The notes beneath the pieces are model-generated. The model did no database searches. It was given only the letters and a program-made list of their open reading frames with translations, and was not told where the DNA came from. The position numbers and the translations under genes are program-made. 51,805 bases of DNA from Sphingomonas adhaesiva (GTDB lineage Bacteria > Pseudomonadota > Alphaproteobacteria > Sphingomonadales > Sphingomonadaceae), in the NCBI RefSeq assembly GCF_002374855.1, contig NZ_NWVC01000012.1:1-51805 (forward strand). Reading direction: 5' to 3'. Below, piece after piece: positions 1 to 8,284 of this stretch (the stretch's first letter is position 1; the number at the start of each line of letters is the position of its first letter).

Positions 1-183
1 GAAAGTCGTCATCGGCAGGTCTATGTTGCCCTAGTTTTCTTTACCGGGTAGATTTACGTCGAACAGGCCGGTTTGGCAACGCGAGCGGACTCGCATGGCG
101 ATGGGCAGGCAAATCTCCGTTTTCCTTACCTGCGACACGGACCGTCGGCGGTGACGCCTGGCGCCGCCGCCTTTCCCGAAAAG
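1..183. other. Left edge without a supportable gene
   Basis: I see no reading frame with a convincing start, ribosome binding site and protein-like composition here. The sequence leads directly into the 91-bp repeat at 184. Confidence 0.5.
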
Positions 184-274
184 GATCCCATGCGAGACGG
201 GATCGCTACGCGTTGGGGTGTCATTCCGCCCCCAACCGGACCCAGCCACCAGCGGCGCATTTTTCAACAGCCCC
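184..274 (+). repeat. 91-bp direct repeat, copy 1
   Basis: This stretch is nearly identical to 17608-17698, in the same orientation. It opens with the interrupted palindrome GATCCC-N9-GGGATC, continues through GGGGTGTCATTCCGCCC and ends at TTTTTCAACAGCCCC. The GTGTCATTCCGCCC core is shared with the terminal inverted repeats of the Tn3 element at 44622 and 49234. My inference is that it is an orphan transposon end. No transposase lies beside it. Confidence 0.75.
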
Positions 275-318
275 GGCCGTTTGTTGAACAACCGTCCTTA
301 ACAATCCGAGTGTCCGGG

Positions 319-388
319 CAAAAAAGGCTTGCAATGTAGGATTCTAAATCGTTCACCCTTTGTTCCGTACTCATGGTGAGTCGGGCTT
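319..388 (+). promoter_or_regulatory. Shared protease leader, copy 1, with LexA-like box
   Basis: This block matches the reverse complement of 14965-15034 at about 68 of 70 positions, and each copy lies just upstream of a secreted-protease operon. It contains GTTCACCCTTTGTTC at 351-365, an exact fit to GTTC-N7-GTTC, the known alphaproteobacterial LexA operator. The box ends 87 bp before the first gene. I could not place -35 and -10 hexamers with confidence. SOS control is an inference. Confidence 0.6.
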
Positions 389-451
389 CGCAGGGGAACG
401 GGTCGCTCCAGCTCCAGCGGGGATGATGAATGTAACGAACCAGGAGGATGT

Positions 452-1432
452 ATGCGTAATCGCTTAATCCCGTCGGGCGCTCTCGCCTGCGGCGTGGCGG
501 CTCTGTCGCTGCTCACGTCCGGCGTGGCCGCCCAAGAAACGAGCACACCGCCCGCCACACAGGACGAGGCCGTTCCTCAGGCTGACCCGGCTGTGGTCAA
601 CGCCCGCCAGAACCGAACCGATGATCAAGCCGTTGCCGGTTTTCTCGATCGCAAGCGTGAGCGGCAAGCCCGCCGTGAAACCGCTCTCGGTCGCCGTGGT
701 GCCGGTGGGGACCAGCAGGAGCTGCGTCGTCTCTACCGTGCGCTCAACATCCCTCGTCCTAACCCGCGTGCACAAATCTCGGCCGCGAACCAGTCGGCGC
801 TGGCGGAGAGCTTCGAGACTGACTCGATCCAGCTTCTCCAGTCGCTCGACTTCAAGCCGGCACGGGTGCGTCGCCTCGCGGATGCCGGGCTCAACCCGCT
901 TCAGGCGGCCGCAGCCTATACGCGTGGGACAGCGAGTGTGACGGACTACGCGTTGCTGTCCGACGTTGTCGCGGTCGCCCGGGTTGTCGAAGTACGGAAC
1001 GAGCGGCTGGGCGACGGTTTCCGTTCGACGGTGCTCCTTGAGATCACCGACTCGATCCTCGGCCGTGCTCCCAATCGGCCGATCGCACTTCGTCAGCGCT
1101 CGGGCGAGGATGAGAATGGTCAGACGCTGCGGGTAACGAGCGAGCTTCAGGCCGTCGATGGTCAGAGCTACCTCGTGATGCTGTCCGCGGGGCTTTATGG
1201 CCAGCTTGCCACCGAGGGAGCTGGAAATCCTGCTGCTTCCGCACGGGGTGCGGCCAGGAACTATGTCCAGCTCGGGCCAACGTACCTCGTCCAGGGCGAC
1301 ACGCTGACGCCGGTCGACACGGGCGAGGTGTCCCCCACGACGCTCTCGCAACTCAAGGCAACGCTCGCGCCGGTCGCGCGGGCTCGGAACACCGCGGATG
1401 ACGCCGCGCCGGCGCAGGAGACGGTACAGTGA
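452..1432 (+). CDS. Exported protein of unknown function, first gene of metalloprotease operon
   Basis: The 326-residue protein starts with a Sec signal peptide (hydrophobic core around residues 8-25, cleavage likely after GVAA) and has a strong AGGAGG before the ATG. Residues 60-120 are rich in Arg, Gln and Ala and look helical. From about residue 165 there is a beta-rich stretch (SDVVAVARVVEVRNERLGD) of the kind seen in secreted proteins encoded beside matrixin-like proteases. I see no catalytic motif. It overlaps the next gene by four bases (ATGA), so the two are translationally coupled. It may be an inhibitor, chaperone or binding partner of the protease, but that rests on position only. 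Confidence 0.8.
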   Translation: MRNRLIPSGALACGVAALSLLTSGVAAQETSTPPATQDEAVPQADPAVVNARQNRTDDQAVAGFLDRKRERQARRETALGRRGAGGDQQELRRLYRALNIPRPNPRAQISAANQSALAESFETDSIQLLQSLDFKPARVRRLADAGLNPLQAAAAYTRGTASVTDYALLSDVVAVARVVEVRNERLGDGFRSTVLLEITDSILGRAPNRPIALRQRSGEDENGQTLRVTSELQAVDGQSYLVMLSAGLYGQLATEGAGNPAASARGAARNYVQLGPTYLVQGDTLTPVDTGEVSPTTLSQLKATLAPVARARNTADDAAPAQETVQ

Positions 1433-2037
1433 AGAAGATCACGCTCATCGCGGCCTTGGCCGCCATCATCAGCTCGGGCTCCGCATCGGCGCAGACGATC
1501 GGCCCGCGCTGGCCGACCACTACCAAGTCGGTGTACCTGCACATCGCCATGCCGGCGGGCTGCGACCCTGCCCTCGGGCGAGCGGTCAGCAACTGGAACG
1601 CTCAAGGGTCGCGCTTCTACTATCAGTGGGACGCGGCGAATAACCTGACCACCACGCGAGGGACCGAGACCACGGCTCAGATCGTGACCGTGGAGGACGG
1701 CTATCCCACCAACTCGACCGCCCTCGCGTCGACCAACCTGTGGACCAGCGGATCGACCATCACCCAGGCAGACGTGATCGTGAAGGCCGATTACCTCTGG
1801 TATTATGGCGATGAGTCGGGTGGGCGGTTCCATTGCCCGTCTACTCGGTCGAGCCCTCCTTCCGGCTCGTTTGATTATGAGTCGACCATGACGCATGAGC
1901 TCGGCCATGCTTTGGGCTTCGGTGAAGCCAACAACACGGCGTGCGTCATGCACTATAGTCAGCCGGCGGGCGTGGTGCGTCGCACCCCGTGCTCGACGGA
2001 GACGACAGCGCTTCGCAACGCCTACGGAGTGCGGTGA
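1429..2037 (+). CDS. Secreted matrixin-like zinc metalloprotease
   Basis: This 202-residue protein has a signal peptide ending at SASA (residues 21-22) and a short catalytic domain. The zinc motif HELGHALGFGE lies at residues 156-166, with His156 and His160 as ligands and Glu157 as the catalytic base. A possible Met-turn (CVMHYS, Met174) follows, as in metzincins. The third ligand position is Glu166, where metzincins normally have His or Asp. Four Cys remain after the signal peptide (45, 136, 172, 188), enough for two disulfides in the periplasm or outside the cell. There is no long prodomain. Its neighbours are an exported protein and a lipoprotein in the same operon. The protease assignment is firm; the substrate is unknown. 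Confidence 0.85.
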   Translation: MKKITLIAALAAIISSGSASAQTIGPRWPTTTKSVYLHIAMPAGCDPALGRAVSNWNAQGSRFYYQWDAANNLTTTRGTETTAQIVTVEDGYPTNSTALASTNLWTSGSTITQADVIVKADYLWYYGDESGGRFHCPSTRSSPPSGSFDYESTMTHELGHALGFGEANNTACVMHYSQPAGVVRRTPCSTETTALRNAYGVR

Positions 2038-2038
2038 T

Positions 2039-2518
2039 ATGAGGGTCGCGGTGTGGTCGGTAGCGGGATTGCTGCTAGTGTCCTGCTCGCCGAACGCACC
2101 GCAACCCGAGGTCCCGGCCGGCTGGAAGTCGGTCGGGATCCCTTCGTGCTGCACGGTCGCCATTCCATCAGATGCGACTCTGAAGGCGGGAAAGGACCCG
2201 GTAGACGATCCGGTGTTCCTGCTGCGCGGGCCGGGCTACGAAGGCATGTTCACAGTGACAGGCCGAGGATCGGCGCTGCCGATCGCGAGCTCCGGGACCA
2301 ACTACAAAGCGGATCAGCTCACGCTCGACGGCCGCCCCGCAGGCGTAGCTTCCTACCGTGTCGCCGACCCGAACTATCCCGAGCGCCGCAGCCTTCTGTG
2401 GACGTTTGCTGGGCGGAACGACGGATCGGGGAAGAACCTGGTGCTTGATCTTTCCTGCAAGGAAACGGGTTGTGCCGTATTCCTGCCTATGATCGGCTCC
2501 CTCGACGCAAAACCATGA
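2039..2518 (+). CDS. Small lipoprotein, last gene of metalloprotease operon
   Basis: The start is the ATG at 2039, one base after the protease stop. It gives a 159-residue protein with a type II signal peptide and lipobox LLVSC (Cys16). An earlier in-frame start would lie inside the protease gene. The mature part has several Cys (two adjacent in PSCCTV, then CKETGC near the end) and no recognised domain. Tight spacing puts it in the metalloprotease operon. The opposite-facing serine protease operon also ends with a lipoprotein gene, although the two lipoproteins do not look alike. A surface anchor, immunity or processing role is possible but not shown. Confidence 0.75.
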   Translation: MRVAVWSVAGLLLVSCSPNAPQPEVPAGWKSVGIPSCCTVAIPSDATLKAGKDPVDDPVFLLRGPGYEGMFTVTGRGSALPIASSGTNYKADQLTLDGRPAGVASYRVADPNYPERRSLLWTFAGRNDGSGKNLVLDLSCKETGCAVFLPMIGSLDAKP

Positions 2519-3388
2519 ATACTCGCTGCCTTATGGGTCAATGCCGACCGGGAAGCCGATCCGGCTTGTCGGCCGGCTGGAGCGTTCGTTATGGGGCGAC
2601 GACGACTTTGGCCGGTTCCAGCTAGACGACGCCGCGGTCATCGCAGTCGACGGGCCACGTTGAGGCGGGCCCGGCTGGGCCGAAGGTCGAGCCCACGGGT
2701 TGGGTAGGCGGGATAACGACGCAGCCGCTACGATCGGGGCGGTTCCTTTATACCGGCTGGGGCATGAAGAGAATCCTATCCCGACCATTGATCCCATTCG
2801 GGACGGTCGCGGCCAGCGCGCTTCGACTGGTTCAGTCGTAAACGTATATCTGTGCCCGCTCTATGCGCCACCCGCTGTTCGCAAAAGCCTTCCTTTCTGA
2901 CGACCTTGCCGGCGGGCCATGGTAAGCGTCCGGTCGAAACCGTTGTCGGCAATGGCCAGTTTCGGGATGCGGGTGGCGGCACCGGAATGACCGATTGGAG
3001 GGTGGGTGTGCGCCGGTCGGCTTTTAGGCCGCGCATTCAATATAGAGGACATTGAACCGGCGACGAAGTTGGACCGTATGCGATCTGTCCGGCTTGCGCA
3101 TTAGAAACTAAAATGCTGCCGTACGGCTTCCGACACCATTCGCGATATTTAAGAAAGGGTTGAGAATCGATCTCAGACGAAAGCGAAAGCTGGTGCCAAT
3201 CCAAAGGTCGACGGATCAACATCTGGGCTTTTCAGTTGGTGACCTAAACAGATACGATGGATTAAGTTCACCTACCCCCTAAAACGGCGACCATCGTCTT
3301 GCTGCGTTGCTCTGGAACTGCGCGCTTGCCGCTCATTCGACCAAAGTCTATGAGACGAGCGTCGGCAGAATCAAATGTCGATAAAGCG
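2519..3388. other. Long gene-poor stretch between lipoprotein gene and riboswitch
   Basis: About 870 bp without a reading frame I would defend. It holds the 47-bp repeat at 2875-2921, which is related to the interior of the mobile element at 8920-9712, so at least part of it is transposon debris. The right portion presumably carries the promoter of the cobalamin operon. Confidence 0.5.
2875..2921 (+). repeat. Relic related to interior of the 793-bp mobile element
   Basis: The run from CTGTTCGCAAAAGCCTTCC to GGCGGGCCATG matches 9407-9453 at roughly 41 of 47 positions, in the same orientation. The other copy lies upstream of the small gene inside the element at 8920-9712. This is probably a decayed fragment of another copy of that element. 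Confidence 0.6.
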
Positions 3389-3563
3389 TGCCGGTAACGG
3401 GAACGCAGTGAGGTCTCGATAGGCCAATTCTGCGGCTGTCCCTGCAACTGTAAGCGGCGAGCGCGTAACATGGGTGGGGTTGGCTCCACAACCACTGGGC
3501 GGCAATTGTCGTCTGGGAAGGTATGTTTCGTGCGACAACCCGTGAGCCAGGAGACCGACCGGC
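3389..3563 (+). promoter_or_regulatory. Cobalamin riboswitch upstream of btuB
   Basis: All the usual core blocks of the cobalamin aptamer are present in order: CCGGTAACGGGAA, CTGTCCCTGCAACTGTAAGC (B12 box region), CCACTGG, CTGGGAAGG, and GAGCCAGGAGACCGACC at the 3' end. It lies about 190 nt before the btuB start, consistent with repression by adenosylcobalamin. The following 75 nt closely resemble those after the second riboswitch at 7300, so the expression platform is also conserved. Confidence 0.95.
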
Positions 3564-3753
3564 GCGTGTCGCTCTTGCCGGGCTCATGGGATTGGCCAGG
3601 CGCGAAACGAATTTCGTCCGGGCGACGAGTAGCGGTTGGAGCCGCATCGGCAGGACTGCCGGGGGATGCACGCGTCCGTCCCTAGCAGTCTCGTCGACCG
3701 CACTCGTGCGGACGCTCCGGCCAAGTCGCCCGGCGCCCCGGAAATTCGTTCTC

Positions 3754-5685
3754 ATGAAATACATTCACCTGTCGCTTCTGTCTTCCGTGCTTCTGCCGGC
3801 TCCATCGCTCGCTCAGACCATCGATCCCGCTGCCGATCCAGAGACATCCAACACCTCGATCGTCGTCACCGGGAACCGCGCCACCGATCCCATGCCGCTC
3901 GACCGGATCGGCGGATCGGTCACCGTCCTCGACGAGCAAATCCTCGACCGGAGGCAAGTCCGCGAGGTGTCCGACGTGCTCCGCGACGTCCCAGGGGTCG
4001 CGGTCGGACGGGTTCCCGGTCAGACACAGCTTCGGTTGCGCGGTGCTGAAGCCAACCATACGCTCGTCCTCGTTGACGGGATCGAGGTGTCGGATCCCTA
4101 TGCCGGCGAGTTCGATTTCGGAACGCTTATCGCCGACGAGGCTTCGCGGATCGAGGTGCTGCGCGGACAGCAGAGCGCGATCTACGGGTCGGACGCGATC
4201 GGCGGCGTCATCCAGTACATCACTCTCGACGGCCGCGATGCGCCCGGGGCGGTCGCGCGGATCGAAGCCGGTTCGTTCGGCATGGTGAACGGTGCTGCCC
4301 GGATCGCTGGATATAGTGGCGATCTCGACTACGCGCTGTCCGCCACACTCAATACCACCGATGGCACGCCAGGCGCCCGGAACGGCACGCGCGATCTTGC
4401 GAACGACAGTGGTGCGGTCTCGCTGAAGACGACGTTCGCGCCATCAACCAATGCACGCCTCACTGGTGTATTACGCTACGCGCGCACCAATGCCGAATTC
4501 AACGACAGCGATTCCGATCCGGGAAGTCCGACCTTCGGATTCCAGGTCGATAGCCCCGGCAACCGCTTCGAGAACGAGGCTATCTATGTGCTCATCAGGG
4601 GCGAGCTAGACTTGCTCGACGATCGCTGGACCCAAGCGTTTTCGGCCCAGATCGCGGATACCCGGCGCGACGGTTTCGCTTCGACTGGACGCAGCTATGG
4701 CAGCGAGGGCCAGAGGTTGAAAGGGTCCTACGATACGACGTTGCGTATCGAGGCTGGCGGTCTGACCCACCGGGTCACGGCGGCTCTCGATGTCGAACGC
4801 GAACGCTTCCGTAACACCGATCCGACCGGCTTCGCATTCACCGGTCGCCGACAGATCGACAATGTCGGTCTCGTCGGCCAGTATGCGATCGATCTCGGAG
4901 ACCGAGCGAGCGCGTCCGCATCCATCCGCAGGGACTGGAACGACCAGTTCGCCGATACAACCACGTACAGGCTTCAGGCGAGCTATCGGATCGCTGCGGC
5001 TACGCGAGTGCGCGGGGCCGTCGGATCGGGGGTGAAGAACCCCTCGTTCTACGAACTATATGGGTTCGTGGACGGCCGTTTCATCGGCAATCCCGACCTC
5101 AGGCCCGAGAAGTCGAGCGGATGGGAGATCGGGATCGACCAGTCGCTGTTCGGTGAGCGCGCTTCAATCGGGGTCACCTATTTCGAGAGCGAACTGGACG
5201 AAGAGATCTTCACTTCTTTTCCGCCCCCGAACTTCGTCGCCAGCCCTGGCAATCGCGATACCGTATCCAAGAGAAACGGCGTCGAAGTGTTCGGCGAGGC
5301 GCGCTTCGCGGAAGCTTGGCGCGTCAATGGAGCCTACACCTATCTGCGTTCCCACGAGGATGGCGCGCGCGAAGTGCGGCGGCCCTCCCATACCGCCAGC
5401 CTGGCTGTCGACTGGCGCGCTCCCAAGGATGCCGGAGGGGTCACGCTCGTTGCGCGCTACAATGGAGAGACGATCGACAGCGCTTTCATCGATCCCTCGT
5501 TCGTGCCGGTTCGCGTGCAACTGGACGACTACTTTCTGCTGAACGTCAACGCCGACGTGAGGGTGATGGATAATGTCGAGCTGTTCGGCCGAGTCGAGAA
5601 TTTGACGGCCGCCGATTACGAGGATGTCTTCAGTTTCGCGACGCCCGGACGCTCGTTCGCCATTGGCGCGCGCGCGCGTTTCTAA
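3754..5685 (+). CDS. btuB: TonB-dependent cobalamin receptor, BtuB-like
   Basis: The 643-residue outer-membrane receptor has a signal peptide (cleavage after SLAQ), a TonB-box-like segment (SIVVTGNR), and a plug domain with DVLRDVPGVAV, LRGAEANHTLVLVDG and a YGSDAIGGVI motif. A 22-strand barrel follows, ending in the terminal aromatic residue of GARARF. I chose the ATG at 3754 because the in-frame codons upstream run into the riboswitch and the signal peptide begins here. It imports corrinoids across the outer membrane with TonB-ExbBD energy. The upstream cobalamin riboswitch, and a binding-protein gene two genes downstream, support B12 rather than siderophore specificity. It is followed after 11 bp by a membrane-protein gene. 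Confidence 0.9.
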   Translation: MKYIHLSLLSSVLLPAPSLAQTIDPAADPETSNTSIVVTGNRATDPMPLDRIGGSVTVLDEQILDRRQVREVSDVLRDVPGVAVGRVPGQTQLRLRGAEANHTLVLVDGIEVSDPYAGEFDFGTLIADEASRIEVLRGQQSAIYGSDAIGGVIQYITLDGRDAPGAVARIEAGSFGMVNGAARIAGYSGDLDYALSATLNTTDGTPGARNGTRDLANDSGAVSLKTTFAPSTNARLTGVLRYARTNAEFNDSDSDPGSPTFGFQVDSPGNRFENEAIYVLIRGELDLLDDRWTQAFSAQIADTRRDGFASTGRSYGSEGQRLKGSYDTTLRIEAGGLTHRVTAALDVERERFRNTDPTGFAFTGRRQIDNVGLVGQYAIDLGDRASASASIRRDWNDQFADTTTYRLQASYRIAAATRVRGAVGSGVKNPSFYELYGFVDGRFIGNPDLRPEKSSGWEIGIDQSLFGERASIGVTYFESELDEEIFTSFPPPNFVASPGNRDTVSKRNGVEVFGEARFAEAWRVNGAYTYLRSHEDGAREVRRPSHTASLAVDWRAPKDAGGVTLVARYNGETIDSAFIDPSFVPVRVQLDDYFLLNVNADVRVMDNVELFGRVENLTAADYEDVFSFATPGRSFAIGARARF

Positions 5686-5696
5686 GGAGAATTTCG

Positions 5697-6251
5697 ATGA
5701 CGGATGAAATGATAGCAAAGTCCGACATTGCGAGGTTCGCATGGCCTGTCACACTTGCCTTGGCGACGGTGGGCGGATCGCTGGTTGCCGCCTGCATGAT
5801 GCCGTTCGTGGCTGTTACGATCGTGACCGCCGCGACCATGCGCCGCTCGCTCGCGTTAACGACGATCCTCGCGATCTGGGCGACCAACCAGTTGCTGGGG
5901 TTCACCGTCCTCGGCTACCCGCACACGGGATATGCGTTCGCCTGGGGCGGTGCGCTGGGCATCGCATCTATTCTCGCCATGCTCGCCGGTGCCATCATCA
6001 TGGGAGAACAAAACGAGCTGAGCACCCTCCGGACATTTGGCGCCTTTCTGATCGGCTTCGCTGTTTACGAGGCTGCGCTATTCGGGTTTGCTTTGGTGGT
6101 AGGCGGGACAGAGACTTTCACGATGGCGATCGTGGGACAGATCTTCGCGAACGATGCATTATGGTTCGCAGGACTGTTGTTGGCGTCCTGGCTCCTCGCC
6201 AGAGCCGCTCCCACGCTATTCGGACCTTCTCCGCGAATACGGTTCGCCTGA
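5697..6251 (+). CDS. Integral membrane protein of cobalamin operon
   Basis: The 184-residue protein has about five hydrophobic helices and little else, with a clear AGGAG ribosome binding site 11 bp after btuB. A short charged tail follows the last helix. I do not recognise the family with certainty. Its place between the receptor and the periplasmic-type binding protein, in a riboswitch-controlled operon, suggests a role in inner-membrane passage of cobalamin or its precursors, perhaps in place of a BtuC permease. No ATPase gene is present in the operon. Functional assignment is an inference from context only. Confidence 0.75.
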   Translation: MTDEMIAKSDIARFAWPVTLALATVGGSLVAACMMPFVAVTIVTAATMRRSLALTTILAIWATNQLLGFTVLGYPHTGYAFAWGGALGIASILAMLAGAIIMGEQNELSTLRTFGAFLIGFAVYEAALFGFALVVGGTETFTMAIVGQIFANDALWFAGLLLASWLLARAAPTLFGPSPRIRFA

Positions 6252-6252
6252 C

Positions 6253-7182
6253 ATGGCGCAGCCGCGCATCGTGTCCCTCCTGCCGAGCGCGACCGAAATC
6301 GCCGTCGCACTCGGATTGGGAGAGAGCCTCGTCGGTCGCTCGCACGAATGCGATTATCCGCTTTTCGTAAAGGCATTGCCGGTCGTCACGTCGACCAGAC
6401 TCGAGAAAGGACTGACGTCGCGGCAGATCGACGACCGGATCCAGGAAATCGTGAGGCAAGGACTGTCGGTATACGAAGTCGATACCGCGCTTCTGCGGGA
6501 CTTGCGGCCCGACCTCATCTTGACCCAATCGCAATGCGCGGTCTGCGCGGTCACCCCTGCCGATCTGGAAGAAGCACTCGGCGACTGGATCGGAACCGCC
6601 CCGACGCTGCTGTCGCTGGCACCCGATACATTGGAAGATGTATGGAGCGATTTCGCTAAGGTCGCCGAAGCGGCGGGAATTCCCGAGCGTGCATCATCGG
6701 TCGTCGGTGACTTGAAGGAGCGGATGTCAGGGCTATCCCGAAGTAGCGCGGAGAGGATGGATCGCCCGCGTGTCGCCGCGATCGAATGGATCGATCCGCT
6801 GATGGCTGCAGGAAACTGGGTACCCGAACTAATCGAGGCGGCCGGCGGTCACCCATTGTTCGCGCGAGCCGGAGAACATTCCTCGTGGCTGAATTGGGAC
6901 GACTTGATTGCCGCCGATCCCGATCTGATCGTTGCGATGCCCTGCGGATATCTGTTGCCACAAACGCTCGCCGATCTGGGGTCGCTCGTCGACCACTTCG
7001 GTTGGAAAGACCTTACCGCGGTTCGCAAAGGGAAGGTCTTTGCCGTTGATGGCCACCATCTTTTCAATCGTCCTGGCCCACGACTCGTCGAATCGGCTGA
7101 ACTGATCGCGCAGTTGGTTGGGGCGACGCCAACACAGGCATTGGAGATGGGACGGGATTGGATCTCCATCGATGGGGTTTGA
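6253..7182 (+). CDS. btuF: Cobalamin-binding protein, BtuF-like
   Basis: The 309-residue protein carries the fold of ABC-type B12/siderophore binding proteins: RIVSLLPSATEIAVALGLG at the start, HECDYP near residue 32, DLILTQSQCAVCAV in the hinge region, ADPDLIVAMPCGY, and VDGHHLFNRPGPRLVES. The ATG at 6253 follows the upstream stop by one base. There is no obvious signal peptide; the protein begins directly with MAQPRIVSLLP. A longer start would overlap the preceding gene and adds no export signal. Either it works in the cytoplasm or the export signal is missing. With btuB and the membrane protein it forms a B12 scavenging operon lacking a visible BtuCD pair. Confidence 0.85.
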   Translation: MAQPRIVSLLPSATEIAVALGLGESLVGRSHECDYPLFVKALPVVTSTRLEKGLTSRQIDDRIQEIVRQGLSVYEVDTALLRDLRPDLILTQSQCAVCAVTPADLEEALGDWIGTAPTLLSLAPDTLEDVWSDFAKVAEAAGIPERASSVVGDLKERMSGLSRSSAERMDRPRVAAIEWIDPLMAAGNWVPELIEAAGGHPLFARAGEHSSWLNWDDLIAADPDLIVAMPCGYLLPQTLADLGSLVDHFGWKDLTAVRKGKVFAVDGHHLFNRPGPRLVESAELIAQLVGATPTQALEMGRDWISIDGV

Positions 7183-7299
7183 CGATGTTTTTCGCGCTAT
7201 TCGACGCGAAACGAGCGCATCAGCCCTTGTTTTCAAAGCTGCGTACCGATACTCAAAATCAGCTGCATGCAAAGTTGCGCGCATTCAGCTTCAAGTTCG

Positions 7300-7472
7300 C
7301 ACCGGTAACGGGAACACAGTGAGGCCCTCCAAGGTCAAATCTGCGGCTGTCCCTGCAACTGTAAGCGGCGAGCGAGAAATACTGGCGGGTCACTCCGCAA
7401 CCACTGGACTGATTGTTTGGTTCGGGAAGGTGTATTTCAAGTGATGACCCGCGAGCCAGGAGACCGACCGGA
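7300..7472 (+). promoter_or_regulatory. Second cobalamin riboswitch
   Basis: The core blocks ACCGGTAACGGGAA, CTGTCCCTGCAACTGTAAGC, AACCACTGG, TCGGGAAGG and GAGCCAGGAGACCGACC appear in the correct order. It starts 118 nt after the btuF-like gene and lies about 200 nt before a gene for an 82-aa exported protein. The 3' flank (GTCGCTCTTGCC, ATGGGATTGG, GCGACGA) matches that of the first riboswitch, which points to duplication. Confidence 0.95.
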
Positions 7473-7668
7473 GCGAGTCGCTCTTGCCTGATTCATGGGA
7501 TTGGTCGGGCGCGGAATCATTTTCGTCGGAGCGACGATAAGCGGCTTGGATTGCTCCGAGCACGCCCGGTCGGCGTATCGCGTCCGTTGACCAGGCTGCT
7601 CGGCCGAGGTCCGGAGATCCAAGCCACTATATCGGCGTGAAGGGCTCAGAGCCCACGGAGAAAATACC

Positions 7669-7917
7669 ATGTTCAAAACTAAAACGAAGGTTCTGGCACT
7701 CTCGGCTGCAATCGCATTTGGCTCTTCTGCCGCGGTTGCTCAGCAAACGGATATCGGGCCATTTCTACCCGAAGTGGGACAGGCCATAGCTGCGGCCGAG
7801 CAAGGTGCGCAAAACATCTGTGCTTCGAATGGCGGTCTGGCATCTTTCAACGTCATTCGCATAATCCAGAACGCCGGTTATTTCGCGGCGCAATTTGAGT
7901 ATTCATGCAACGGTTGA
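7669..7917 (+). CDS. Small exported protein under B12 riboswitch control
   Basis: The 82-residue protein has a clear signal peptide (Lys-rich start, hydrophobic core LALSAAIAFGSSAAVA, cleavage before QQTD), leaving about 55 mature residues. Two Cys (in NICASN and YSCNG) could form a disulfide. I know no family for it. A good ribosome binding site (GGAG) precedes the ATG, and a hairpin terminator follows 34 bp after the stop, so it is a single-gene unit governed by the second cobalamin riboswitch. A periplasmic corrinoid-binding or receptor-assisting role is possible but has no sequence support beyond regulation. Confidence 0.75.
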   Translation: MFKTKTKVLALSAAIAFGSSAAVAQQTDIGPFLPEVGQAIAAAEQGAQNICASNGGLASFNVIRIIQNAGYFAAQFEYSCNG

Positions 7918-7951
7918 TTCTCAGGCCACTTCGCATTGAATGAGAACGATG

Positions 7952-7983
7952 AACGGCGCTGGCTTAAACCCGGCGCCGTTTTC
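7952..7983 (+). terminator. Intrinsic terminator after small exported protein gene
   Basis: AACGGCGC pairs perfectly with GCGCCGTT across a 13-nt loop, followed by TTTTC. It lies 34 bp beyond the stop codon of the preceding gene. Confidence 0.75.
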
Positions 7984-8284
7984 GACTGCGGTTCGCGACC
8001 GCCCTTTTGTCGACCGCTGACATTCTGAATTTTTCGCGACGATTTGTTGTGTCTCGGAGAGTGTAGCGCGTAGCTGCCGCTAATACGATCAACTGTTTTT
8101 GGGCGTTCAGATCTCGTACCAGAATGGCTGGGATTGAGGCGCGTTACCAACGACAACCGGTTCTTCATGAACGACCGCTTTTGGCGATAGGTCGAATGCG
8201 CTGCTACCACCGAAATGGGGTCGCTTGCTGAATGTCGGCTTCTGGCGGAAAATCGCAGATAGCTGCCATCGGCGCAATGGGTCC
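7984..8284. other. Gene-free spacer before IS66 remnant
   Basis: I see no coding sequence. I looked for an IS66-type end (GTAAGC) to close the neighbouring transposase fragment and did not find one. Confidence 0.4.

Noticed and set aside
464..1351. Long minus-strand frame opposite the first exported-protein gene
   Set aside because: Antisense shadow in high-GC DNA; Arg-rich composition and no ribosome binding site, whereas the plus strand has a signal peptide and operon context.
3523..3753. N-terminal extension of the btuB frame to 720 residues
   Set aside because: It would begin inside the riboswitch and lacks a signal peptide; the peptide at 3754 has a proper one.
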